From Piscicola geometra (taxonomy: Eukaryota > Annelida > Clitellata > Hirudinida > Piscicolidae), in NCBI GenBank assembly GCA_943735955.1, contig OX030970.1:3807105-3871104 (forward strand): 64,000 nucleotides of DNA, in the 5' to 3' direction. The notes below the pieces were generated by a model. It made no database searches. It was given only the letters and a program-made list of their open reading frames with translations, and was not told the DNA's origin. The first letter of the stretch is position 1. Every line of letters begins with the position of its first letter. This document shows positions 48,001-61,105 of the stretch, in pieces. The position numbers and the translations under genes are program-made.

Positions 48001-51000
48001 TCCTTGCAGAGGTTGTCGGCTGACTTGTACAGCAAGAACACTCACTTCGTGCTCGAGTTGCTGCAGAACGCTGATGATAACTGCTATGCCGAAGGTGGGT
48101 TGGGTGGGGTGGGTTAAGTGGGGTGGGTGGGTAGGTGAGGTGGGTGGGTGGGTGAGGTGGGTGAGTAGGTGAGGCGGGTAGGTAAGGTGGGTGGGTAGGT
48201 GAGGCGGGGGGGTAGGTGAGGTGGGTGGGTTGGTGAGGTGGGTGGGAAGGTAAGGTGGGTGGTTGGTGAGGTGGGTGGGTAGGTGAGGTGGGGTGGTTGG
48301 TTGATGTGTTGGATGGGTGGTTAATGGCGTGAGCTGGGTTGGGTGCTTGATGGAGGTGGGTTGTGTGGAGGGTGAGGTGGTTTGGGTGGTTAAAAGAGTG
48401 GGTTGGGAATTTGATGGGATATATGTGTTTGTGTTTTGGTTGAGTGGTTGGTAAAATTTTGGGATGTAAATTTAAAATCTTTTCAATTTCTTATTTTTTC
48501 ATGAGTTCGTCCCTTTCAAATGCCCCTACAACTCGCCAACCCCGCCAACCACAACCAAACCCACTCCACCACCACAACCAAACCCACTCCACAACCACAA
48601 CCAAACCCACTCCACAACCACAACCAAACCCACTCCACAACCACAAGCAAACCCACTCCACAACCACAAGCAAACCCACTCCACAACCACAAGCAAACCC
48701 ACTCCACAACCACAAGCAAACCCACTCCACAACCACAACCAAACCCACTCCACAACCACAACCAAACCCACTCCACAACCACAAGCAAACCCACTCCACA
48801 ACCACAAGCAAACCCACTCCACAACCACAACCAAACCCACTCCACAACCACAACCAAACCCACTCCACAACCACAACCAAACCCATTCCACAACCACAAC
48901 CAAACCCACTCCACAACCACAAGCAAACCCACTCCACAACCACAAGCAAACCCACTCCACAACCACAACCAAACCCACTCCACAACCACAAGCAAACCCA
49001 CTCCACAACCACAACCAAACCCACTCCACAACCACAAGCAAACCCACTCCACAACCACAAGCAAACCCACTCCACAACCACAACCAAACCCACTCCACAA
49101 CCACAAGCAAACCCACTCCACAACCACAAGCAAACCCACTCCACAACCACAACCAAACCCACTCCACAACCACAACCAAACCCACTCCACAAGCAAACCC
49201 ACTCCACAACCACAAGCAAACCCACTCCACAACCACAACCAAACCCACTCCACAACCACAACCAAACCCACTCCACAAGCAAACCCACTCCACAACCACA
49301 AGCAAACCCACTCCACAACCACAAGCAAACCCACTCCACAACCACAACCAAACCCACTCCACAACCACAACCAAACCCACTCCACAAGCAAACCCACTCC
49401 ACAACCACAAGCAAACCCACTCCACAACCACAAGCAAACCCACTCCACAACCACAAGCAAACCCACTCCACAACCACAACCAAACCCACTCCACAACCAC
49501 AACCAAACCCACTCCACAAGCAAACCCACTCCACAACCACAAGCAAACCCACTCCACAACCACAACCAAACCCACTCCACAACCACAATCAAACCCACTC
49601 CACAACCACAACCAAACCCACTCCACAACCACAAGCAAACCCACTCCACAACCACAACCAAACCCACTCCACAACCACAAGCAAACCCACTCCACAACCA
49701 CAAGCAAACCCACTCCACAACCACAAGCAAACCCACTCCACAACCACAACCAAACCCACTCCACAACCACAACCAAACCCACTCCACAACCACAACCAAA
49801 CCCACTCCACAACCACAAGCAAACCCACTCCACAACCACAACCAAACCCACTCCACAACCACAACCAAACCCACTCCACAACCACAACCAAACCCACTCC
49901 ACAACCACAACTAAACCCACTCCACAACCACAACCAAACCCACTCCACAACCACAACCAAACCCACTCCACAACCACAAGCAAACCCACTCCACAACCAC
50001 ACAAACTCCACCAACCACAAATCGCCACACCACCAAACCCACTCCACAACCACAACCAAACCCACTCCACAACCACAACCAAACCCACTCCACAACCACA
50101 ACCAAACCCACTCCACAACCACAACCAAACCCACTCCACAACCACAAGCAAACCCACTCCACAACCACACAAACTCCACCAACCACAAATCGCCACACCA
50201 CCAAACCCACTCCACAACCACAACCAAACCCACTCCACAACCACAACCAAACCCACTCCACAACCACAACCAAACCCACTCCACAACCACAACCAAACCC
50301 ACTCCACAACCACAACACAAACTCCACCAACCACAAATCGCCACACCACGACGACAGACTGCCAACCATCGCTGCTCTTCCGACTGGGTGCTGACGTCAT
50401 AGAGGTGCTGAACAATGAGAGGGGCTTCCGGCAGGTGGATCTGAGGGCCATTTGTGACGTGGGCAAGACCACCAAGGGAAAGCATTTGGCTGGATATATT
50501 GGTGGGTGGGTGAATGATGGTTTTGGGTGGGGCGGTTTGGGGTGTCGAGGGGTTTTGGGGAATGGGTTTGGGGTTGGGGGGGTTTTTGGATTGGTGGGGG
50601 GTTAGATTTTTTGCTTAAATATTTTCTTACCATCGCCACCGCCATCACTACTACCACCACCAACTCACCACCCACCACTACTACTAGCACCACCAACTCA
50701 CCACCCACCACTACTACCAGCACCAACTCACCACCCACCACTACTACCACCACCAACTCACCACCCACCACTACTACCATCACTACCAACTTACCACCCA
50801 CCACTACTACCACCACCAACTCACCACCCACCACTACTACCAGCACCAACTCACTACCCACCACTACTACCATCACTACCAACTCACCACTACTATTATC
50901 CCCCCACCCACCGACCACTACTACTACCACCACCATCACCCACCACTACTACTACCATCACCACCACCACCCAAAGGCCAAAAGGGCATAGGCTTCAAGT

Positions 51001-54000
51001 CAGTATTTCGAGTTACCGACACTCCACAAGTGCACTCCAGGGGCTTGCATGTCTCCTTCAATGTACACTCCAAACCACTGGGATATATAGTGCCCGAATG
51101 GGTGGAGGAGGGTGGTGGGGAGGAGGGGAGGGATGGAGAGGGAGTAGTAGTGAAGAGTGCTGAAGATTTGAAAAGGTGAGTTCAGATTTAAAAAAATTTG
51201 TTTGTAGAACTTTTTTTACTCAATTTTTTCCCTCAAACACCCACCCCATTCTCCACCCCACCTCCAAACCACCTCTCATCTAAACCCCCCCCCCCCCCCA
51301 TCCCCCCTCTCCCACCAGCCACCACACCAAGATCATCCTGCCCCTCAAAGCACCCGCCAAGACTGACCCTTCCATCAGGAGTGGCTTCAGAGACCTCCAT
51401 CCCTCACTCCTCCTCTTCCTGCACCGACTCAAACATATTGCTGTTCTCGATTCTGTGCGTTTGGAGGGGTGAAGGGGTTTGGAGACGAATGGGGGAGATT
51501 TTTGGGGTAGATATGGAGGGGGTATGGAGTAGATGTTGGGGGGGGGGTGTGGGGGGTAGATATGGAAGGGGGTGTGGAGTAGATATTGGGGGGAGAAGGA
51601 AGATGGGTGGAAAGGGGAGTGAATGGAAGCGGGGTAAGATGGGGAGATGTGATGGGGGTGAATGGGAGTAGTGGGAAGATGCTTCAATGTGAGGAGAGGG
51701 GATGGAGGAGAGTGGATGGAGGAGAGTGGATGGAGGAGGTGGATGGAGGAGAGTGGATGGAGGAGGTGGATGGAGGAGAGTGGATGGAGGAGAGTGGATG
51801 GAGGAGGTGGATGGAGGAGGTTGGATGGAGGAGGTGGATGGAGGAGGTGGATGGAGGAGAGTGGATGGAGGAGAGTGGATGGAGGAGGTGGATGGAGGAG
51901 AGTGGATGGAGGAGAGTGGATGGAGGAGATTGGATGGAGGAGGTGGATGGAGGAGAGTGGATGGAGGAGAGTGGATGGAGGAGAGTGGATGGAGGAGAGT
52001 GGGGTTGGTATTAGGGGATTTTCCATTTTTTAAAATCTAAAATCTATCTAATTTATCTCTCTATCCTCAGGTGAGCAACGAAAAGAGGTCAATGACCCGT
52101 GTTGACCTATATAAGAACATAGTTCAAATCAAACACAACGGGAAGAGCGATAACTGGGTGGTGATGAAGCGGCTTGTTGACGCTAGAGAAGTTTCGGACG
52201 AGGCCAAATCTGGCGTTGACATTCAGTCAACCGAGATCGCAATGGCTTTTCCTATATACGCGGATTCCATCTTATCCAATTCACCATCCCATCCATTCCA
52301 TCTATCCCACCCAAGCCACCCATCCCATGCATCCCACCCAAGCCACCCATCCCACCCAAGCCACCCATCCCATCCAATCCATCCATCCCACCCATCCCAT
52401 CCATCCCATCCATCCCACCCATCCCATCCATCCCACCCATCCCATCCATCCCACCCAAGCCACCCATCCCACCCATCCCATTCAAAGCATACCCTCCCGA
52501 AACTTCCGGTCTTTGCCTTTCTGCCACTGCGTTCCTACGGTTTCCGCTTCATCATGCACGCTGACTTTGACGTTCCATCCTCACGCGAAGACGTCCATGA
52601 CAGTCTGTGGAACCAGTGGCTGAGGAGCAAGATGCATCTGGTCTTTTTGGACGCTTTGGACTTTTTCAAGACCGGTGTTGATGGTGGTTGTGGTGGTGGT
52701 GGTGGTGTGAGTGGTGGTGGTGTTGGTGGTGGTAGTGATGGTGGTGTGAGTGGGGGTGATGGAGGTGATGGTGGTCATGACAATAGTGGTATTGGTGGCA
52801 GTGATGATGATAGTGGGGCAGATGAAAAAGACAATGGTTCCAAGAAAGATGGTACAAATGATAATGAAATGAACAACGGCAATAACAACAACAAAAACAA
52901 CAATAATAATAATAAGAATAACAGCAATACAAACAATGATAGTAATAAGACTAACAGCAATACAAACAATGATAATAATAGAATTAATAATGTTGAAGCC
53001 AGCAGCTGCAAGACGCCTAGCCACCTCGAGCAAGCGATCGGCAGGGTGGCCTACTTCCTGCAGTTCGTGCCGCATCCGTCGGAGGTGCTTGGCTTCTTCA
53101 AACAGGTCTCCCTCAACACCCTCAACGCCCTCCAAACCACGCCCTGTCTGCCCTCTTTGGGTTGGTTTGAGATGGTTTGGTTGGTTTGGGATGGTTTGGG
53201 TTGGTTGGGATGGTTTGGGTTGGTTGGGTTGGTTCGGTTTGGTTTGGTTAGTTTGGGTTGGTTTGGTTAGTTTGGGTTGGTTGGGATGGTTGGGTTGGTT
53301 TGGATTGGTTGGGATGTTGGGTTGGTTTGGTTGGTTGGGTTGGTTTGGATTGGTTGGGATGTTGGGTTAGTTGGGTTGGTTGGGTTGTAAGAGGGAGGGG
53401 AAGGGAGTGAGAGGAGGGGAGAGGAATGAAGGGGATATGGAGGGAAGGAATGGGAGGTTGAGTTAATGGTTAGTTTGAAAACTGAGTCCTATTCAACAAC
53501 CATACACTAACCAACCCGTATCACTCCACCCACCCACCAACCAACCCCTTTCACTCCACCAACAGAAGGAGAATGGTGTCTGCCCTCCGAACTGGTCATC
53601 TGCTCTGACGCACTGACCCAGAAACTCGTCTCAACTGACCTACTTTCCAGACAGACCGGCCTTAAATACATCCACCCGCACATCCCTGCCCACGTGGACA
53701 GGTGGTTGCTAATGCAGGTGGGTGTGAAGCAATTAAGCGGCAAGCACCTGTGCCAGGTGGGAAAGGCGCTAATCAAGGTAATGCATCAGGACTTGATTGA
53801 GGATGACGTCATCAAAGGTGGCTTGGCGTGGGTGGGTGGTCCTGGTTATGATTTTAGTTTTATGGGTATTTTAATATTTCTTTTATCCTACCCTCCATTC
53901 AACCTTCACTCCAATATCTACTCTTCCCACCTTCCATTTCATCCATTCTACCCACCACTCCACTCTTCATCTTACCCACCCCCACTTAACCCTCCACCCC

Positions 54001-57000
54001 CACTTAACCCTCTACTCCACTTAAACCTCCACCTCCACTTAACCCTCTACCCTCCACCCCCACTTAACTCTTTACCCTCCACCCCCACTTAACCCTCTAC
54101 CCTCCACCTCCACTTAATCCTCTACCCTTCACCCCCACTTAACCCTCTACCCTCCACTTCCACCCCCACTTAACCCTTTACCCTCCACCTCCATTTAACC
54201 CTCTACCCCACCCTTCCATCCTCCTCCCCTTCCCACTCCACCCCATCAGACACCAGCATTAGCACATTGGCTTCCTGGCTCTGTTGCATACAGCGCCACA
54301 CCACTACCACTTCTCCCTCTTCTTCCTTCCATCACTCCGCTTATGATTATGATACCGATGCGTCATCCACTGACGTCATGAATAAATTAAAGGAAATGGC
54401 GTTTATTCCTCTAGCCAATGGGAAGATAGTATCGCTGGCAGATTGCCAAGTGGTGTTCTTCCCTTTCGACACCAGGGGTGGTTTGGGCAAGAATGCAACT
54501 CTCAACAGAGGTGGGTGTCTATGATGATGATGGTGATGATGATGATGATGTTGATGATGATGATGATGTTGATGATGATGATGATGTTGATGATGATGAT
54601 GATGATGATGAGAACAATAATAATAATAATGTAAAAATAATCTGTATTTCAGATTTTTGCATCTTGTTAACTTCAAACTATGAGCGATAATGAGAAATAA
54701 GAGTAAAATCAAAATAATAAAATAAGCATAAAAATATAAATAATAGTGTCAATGTCTTGTTGAATCACGCACACATGCCCACAGAAACTGTCATGGCGCT
54801 CGAAGTGGAACTTGACGTCATCGATAGACGTCTGCTCTTGCAGAACAACAACAATCATGACGTCACTCACAACAACAACAATCATGACGTAATGGATGAC
54901 GATGATGACGTATGCAGCAGGAGGAGACAGATCACATGGGTGCTGGAGAGGATGGGCGTCAGAGAGTTGGTTTCAGATGACGTCATAGAAGCCCACATAA
55001 TTCCGAATCTCGGGCATAAACACCATGACGTCATGGCAAAGAACAAAGAGATATCCATTGCATACGCGCATTGTCTTAAAGGGCGATTTTGCGCTCATCC
55101 GAACTCTCTTCCTATTGGTCAGTTGTCGGCATGGTTACCGATTCTGACCAATAAGGGATTGAAGATCGCATCACGTGACGATGTTCATTTTGGCGGGAGT
55201 TACAAGAGCCGTGTGTGTTTGACGAGTGCCATAAGCAGTGAGTGTGGGCTTTGCGCTATTTTTTGCGGTTGTTTGTAGATATAAAATATTGATAATTAAT
55301 CATAATAATAAACTTAAATATGATCTTTATTATCACTAAGTATGGTCATCATCATCACCACAACCGTCAACCCCACAACCATCATCACCACAACCATCAT
55401 CACCACAACCATCATCACCACAACATCACCACCACAACCATCATCACCACAACATCACCACCACAACCATCATCATCACCACAACCATCATCACCACAAC
55501 CATCATCACTACAACCATCATCACCACAACCATCACCACCACAACCATCATCATCACCACAACCATCATCACCACAATCATCATCATCACCACAACTAGG
55601 TTATGATTGGACGGTGGTAGACGCCTGTTACTTAGGCGACAACCAATCACACAGCAATGTCGAGTCTTGGCGGGAATTTTTCAAAGCTTTAGGTGTTAGA
55701 GACTTCATGTGCTTTAGGAAGGAGTCTAGACAAATGTCTAGACAGGTTGGTGATAATGATAATGATTATTGAAATAAAATTATATAATAAATTTTCTATA
55801 ATAATTCAATTAAATGATAATAAAGTTTAAATTATAGTTTTAGTCATCAATTTTTAGTTTTTTTTTGGCGCTATAAGAAAACACAAATATTATTATTATT
55901 GTTTGAAAATTATAATTAAAATTATAAATCAATCTTCCACCATCTTCCACTAACAGTTAGTCGCATCCAAGTGGCCTTCCCACGTGACCCATCTGCCGGC
56001 CAATCAGGCACTCTTCCAGGTGGATGATTACAGGTGTGATGAGTTGATTGAGGTGATCAGGTGTCTAAGCAGGTGGGACGCAACGAATAGGGATGTGCGG
56101 AAAAAAGAAATAATTAATTTATTTGAGTTGATTAATGATTATTGGGGTGGTGATAGTAGTAGTAGTAGCAGTAGTAGAAGTAGTAGTGGTAGTTTTTCAA
56201 CGGGCAACAGAAGTAATCTAAGTTGTTGTGATGATGAAGAGATGCTCAGTCCACATCTCTCGTCCAAAATCTTCTATGATTATGATGCAAATTCTAGCAT
56301 CAATAACAAAAACAACAACAAAAACAACAATAATAATAATAATAGTTATAATAATAGTTATAATAATAATGGTAGTTACATAGAAGTACCATCCAGCATT
56401 TGCCTTTCCTTAAGGACCATTCCATGCATCCCTGTCTACTTTCTGAGACCACACGATGTCGTTAGACTGGACTGTCGTTATCATAAGGGTAATAGTAATA
56501 ATAATAATAAATATTATATTAATGTAAATAATAGTTTTAATGGCGATGATGATGATGATGATGATAGAAACAAGAGTGGTAATGGTGGTAATGATGCTGT
56601 TGAGGGTGAAGATATGAATCCAAATCATGCCAAAAGTGAAAACAAAAACGAAGAAGTTCAATTCCAAAAGCACGTATGCAAGATGGCGGAGTTGAAGATG
56701 GTTAAAAGTGGATCTGATATAGTAGGGATGTGCAGGAGAATGTTTTATTACGTGGGTCAGCATTCGTATTACAGTGTCATACGCGCGGAGAGGATGAACT
56801 ACAAAATGGCGGAGTTTTTTGGTATAAAAGTTGCCGTGAATAAGTCGTTTGTGGTTGATACTTTTGTGAGGTGGTGCGATGAAGGTAGTGGTGGAGGTGG
56901 TGGTGGTGGAAAAGACGGTAGTGGTGCTGATGATGATTGCGAGGAAGGGTTTGTGGACAGTTACGGCAGGATGGGTAGGATGTACGACTTCATGAGCAGA

Positions 57001-58511
57001 CACTTGAGCAAGCATGAGAGAACTGCCCTGAGCGGTAAAAGGAGACTCATATTTATTCAAAATGGCGACGGAATTGCAAATAATAATAATAATAATAATG
57101 GCGGTGGCAGCAGCGGCAAGGATAGATGGAAGATGGGGGTTGGTAGATTCGTGGGCAGGGACGTGGTTTGTTGGGATGATGTTGGCGGTCTGGTAGGCAA
57201 ATATGGGATAGATATGCTGATGGTGGAGAATATAGGAAAGGAGGGTAGTGTCGTTGCTAGTAATGATGCTGGTGGTGATAATAATAAGGAAAAAGAACAA
57301 GCGGTCATTCCAACTATTCTATCCAAAGCTTACGGAACAGAGATGCGCTCGTTTTTCGTGGATGAGTGCAACGTGTCGATCTCTCCATCCCCCTCCTTTC
57401 TCCTCCACCTCCTCCTCCACATCACCTCCAACCACCCGGCCAATCAGGCCACACGCAATGACGTAATTTCTATTTATAGCATCCTATCAGGCGTCGTCAG
57501 TGATATTGATAATGATTGCGATAGGAGCATCATGCTAGATGGGTGGTTGTCAAGGATGGGCGGGAAGAAGGTGTTGCCTGGCAACCAGTGGGTCGCTATT
57601 GGAGACAGGGATGTGCTGGTTGATGACGATCATTTGAAAGACGTCTATCGTGATAAGAAAGACATCAACCTTATCGACCTAAACGATCAAAACCAAACCA
57701 ACAAGTTTGCGCTAGAAAAATCAAACATGGTCGACACAAAAAGCGCTTTTGATTTATTACGGTTGCTAGGCGTTCGGACGCTGACAGAATCGGTTGTGAA
57801 GGAAGTGGAAACAGGGATGTGCGGGCCAAGTTATTTTCTTCGGGATTACCTCGCCTCCGTGCTACCTTACGTGCAACAATGTGTGCACTCACAGTATGCA
57901 AGGTTGTACGCTTGTCTGGGGGAGGAGGAGGTAGGCAAATCACTTGCCACCATGACCTTTGTACAGGTGGGTGCTTGTTGTTGTTGTTTATATTTGTCTT
58001 TGTGTGTGGTATTGTTGTTGAGATTGTTCTTGTTGTTGTCTTTTTAAAAGTTTTGAATATTTAGATTTTGTAGTCGTTGTGGGTTTTAGAATTTTTACAT
58101 TTATATTTCAAATGTTTTTATGTCATTTTCATTTAAAAATTTATTTTTTAATGATAACTAACACTACCACGACCATTTCTATCTTTATCATAAGCATCAT
58201 CATCACTGGCAACACCACCACCATCATTATCACCACCACTACCATCATCACTAGCAACACCACCACCACCACTACCATCATCACTAGCAACACCAACACC
58301 ATCATTATCAACACCACTACCATCATCACTGGCAACACCACCACCATCATCATCACCACCACTACCTTCCCCTCCAAAGACCACCAAACTGGAGTTGGTC
58401 TACAGAATTGAGTGGAAATGTAAGAACAATTCTTTCCACAAACACAAAGACAAACAGTGCATAGCAACGGTATCCAAGGCTTGTCACTGGTCTGGTGATA
58501 CCTTCTACATC

Positions 58512-58548
<37 letters not shown>

Positions 58549-61054
58549 TCAACAATAACAAAAATTTGAATTGTCTTTCGGACATAAACAAAGAAATCTC
58601 GGCCTATTTCAGTATGTTGGGCAGGTGTGCTTTGGACCTGAGAAGTGAAAGTGTTCGCTGTTACAATGAGTTGAGGTGGGTGCTGGGAGGGGGGAGGGGT
58701 CAAGGGTGTATGTGAGGAGAGGGTGGGTGAATGGTGCAGAGGTGGGTAAATGGTGGTTGAGGAGTGGTGGAAGGAGGAGTGATGGCGTGGTGGTGGGTTG
58801 AGGAGTGGTGTAGAGGTGGGTTTGAGAATTTGAATAGACGTTGATTGTTTGTTGGTTGGATATGTTTTAAGTACCATTCCACCACACCACCCATCTGCTA
58901 ACTAACCCCATCCACTAACACACCCCATCCACTAACCACCCCATCCACTAACCCACCCCATCCACTAACCCCCCCCCATCCACTAACCAACCCCATCCAC
59001 TAACCACCCCATCCACTAACCACCCTATCTACTAACTAACTTCATCCACTTACCACCCCATCCACTAACCCACCCCATCCACTTACCACCCCATCCACTA
59101 ACCACCCCATCCACTAACCACCCCATCCACTTACCACCCCATCCACTAACCATCCCATCCACTAACCCACCCCATCCACTTACCACCCCATCCACTAACC
59201 ACCCCATCCATTAACCACCCCATCCATTTACCACCCCATCTACTAACCACCCCATCCACTAATCCACCCCATCCACTTACCACCCCATCCACTAACCACC
59301 CCATCCACTAACCACCCCATCCACTAACCACCCCATCCACTAACCACCCCATTCACTAACACACCCCATCCACTAACCAACCCCATCCACTAACCACCCC
59401 ATCCACTAACCACCCCATCCATTAACCACCCTATTCACCACACTACCCACATTACCTCACCAACTTCTTGACACCTAACACCACCCCATTCATAATTCTA
59501 CCTTATTCAACCCTTTCACCCCGCCCCAAATCTACCACATCTTCTATACCACCACCCCCCCCCCCCCTTCCACCACGGCAGAACCCTCTTAACAGAAGTA
59601 TCATCGTTAATGTTGAGTCAACAACAACAGCAACTCAACAATGTTGCAAAGGACCACAACTACACACCACTACCTCAACACGAGTGTTGGGAAATTCCAG
59701 AAAGGGGGGAGTGTGTGGAGGAAGGGGGTGGTGGAGGGATGATGGTGCAAGGGGGTGCTGTAAGCAGTGGCAGAGATACGCAAGGTGCTCATGATTTATT
59801 TAATTGAAACAATTAATTAATCAATAAATTATTTTAGTTTAATATCCTTTCTTAAATATGAATTGTTTTAATTTGATCTACAAATTGTTTAAGTTTCATA
59901 GTTACGATTTTATTTCAATTTAATAAAAAAAATCATATAATTTCAATTTAATTATTCCTAAGTTCATTTAATTTTAATTTAGTTATTCCTAAATTCATTT
60001 AATTTCAATTTAATTATTCCTAAGTTCCTTTAATTTCAATTTAATTATTCCTAAGTTCATTTAATTTCAATTTAATAAAAAATCATATAATTTCAATTTA
60101 ATTATTCCTAAGTTCATTTAATTTCAATTTAATTATTCCTAAATTCATTTAATTTCAATTTAATTATTCCTAAATTCATTTAATTTTTTTTCATACTTAT
60201 TTTATATATTCAATTTTCATCCATCTCTACCTCCCTTCTTCTCTCCAGCACCCACCACCACCACAAAAACAACCGGAAACAAACACCATCGTCATCCCCA
60301 TGGCGTCTTCAGCGACCAATCACCTGCCGCCAATACTTGGCCCTTATTGGCTACTGACTCTACTTCCGTTTCAACTCCAGCGACCAATCAGAATGCTTGG
60401 TTTTTACACCGTATTTCCGAGTCGGTTTCCTACTCAGGCAGCGTGAAACACTGCGACAACTCGGGCATTGTTGGGAGTGATAGGAATTCCAATATTTATA
60501 ATGTTAATGATGTCTTTGAACAAAACCACAACAACAACAACAATAGTAATAAAAATAGTATCAACAATAATAATAACAACAATGATAATAACAACAACAC
60601 ATTCCCGCCATTTAATACTTTTGTACCGAATAATCTACAAGCTCTTGCCCATCTCAACCAACAATCATCATCATCACTACCATCATTATCATCATCAGCA
60701 TCTCTACACCCCCCTCAAACGATGTACAGAACTTTCACTGGTGATTGATTTTTTAGTTTAAATCTTTATTAATATTAGTTTTATTATTATTCTTATTTTC
60801 TTCTTCAATCTCATTAATTTATTTTTATTGTACACTACTCCACAACGCTGCTTCTACCACTACTATCACCACCATCACTACTACTACTACAACTACTACC
60901 ACCACCATCACTACTACTACTACTACTATCACCACCACTGACGTCACAGCCACATCAAGCACACAAGAACGAGTTGTGATGGTGGAGGAGAGTTTGGGAG
61001 GCCTTAGAAGTGAACTAAGCATAAACAGTAACCAGGTTACTACTACTACTACTG

Positions 61055-61105
<51 letters not shown>

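Larger units (their letters stand above)
47890..51175 (+). other. GHKL/HSP90-type ATPase domain of the NO VEIN-like protein
   Basis: Spread over three exons (47230-48094, 50358-50501, 50977-51175). LELLQNADDN is the N-box with the Mg-binding Asn, and GYIGQKGIGFKSVF is the G-rich ATP lid, both as in sacsin and plant NOV. Joining the exons in phase restores GYIGQKGIGF across the 50501/50977 junction, which supports the model. Confidence 0.85.

Noticed and set aside
48538..50348. Regular 23-bp repeats resembling a CRISPR array
   Set aside because: The units are contiguous without spacers and the genome is animal.
48444..50485. Very long reading frames on both strands (up to 652 and 649 codons) rich in TTTSKPTPQPQ or VVVEWVWLWLWS
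   Set aside because: They come from a 23-bp tandem unit without stop codons in any frame. All six frames are open, and the region is an intron between exons that join in phase.
51586..52040. GGEWMEESGWRR-repeat frames and their reverse-strand SSIHLLHP counterparts
   Set aside because: Purine-rich minisatellite in intron 11 of the NO VEIN-like gene; open in several frames.
54478..54690. Asp-rich frame continuing past exon 14
   Set aside because: GAT repeats directly after the donor GTGGGTGTC; the next conserved block joins in phase at 54785.
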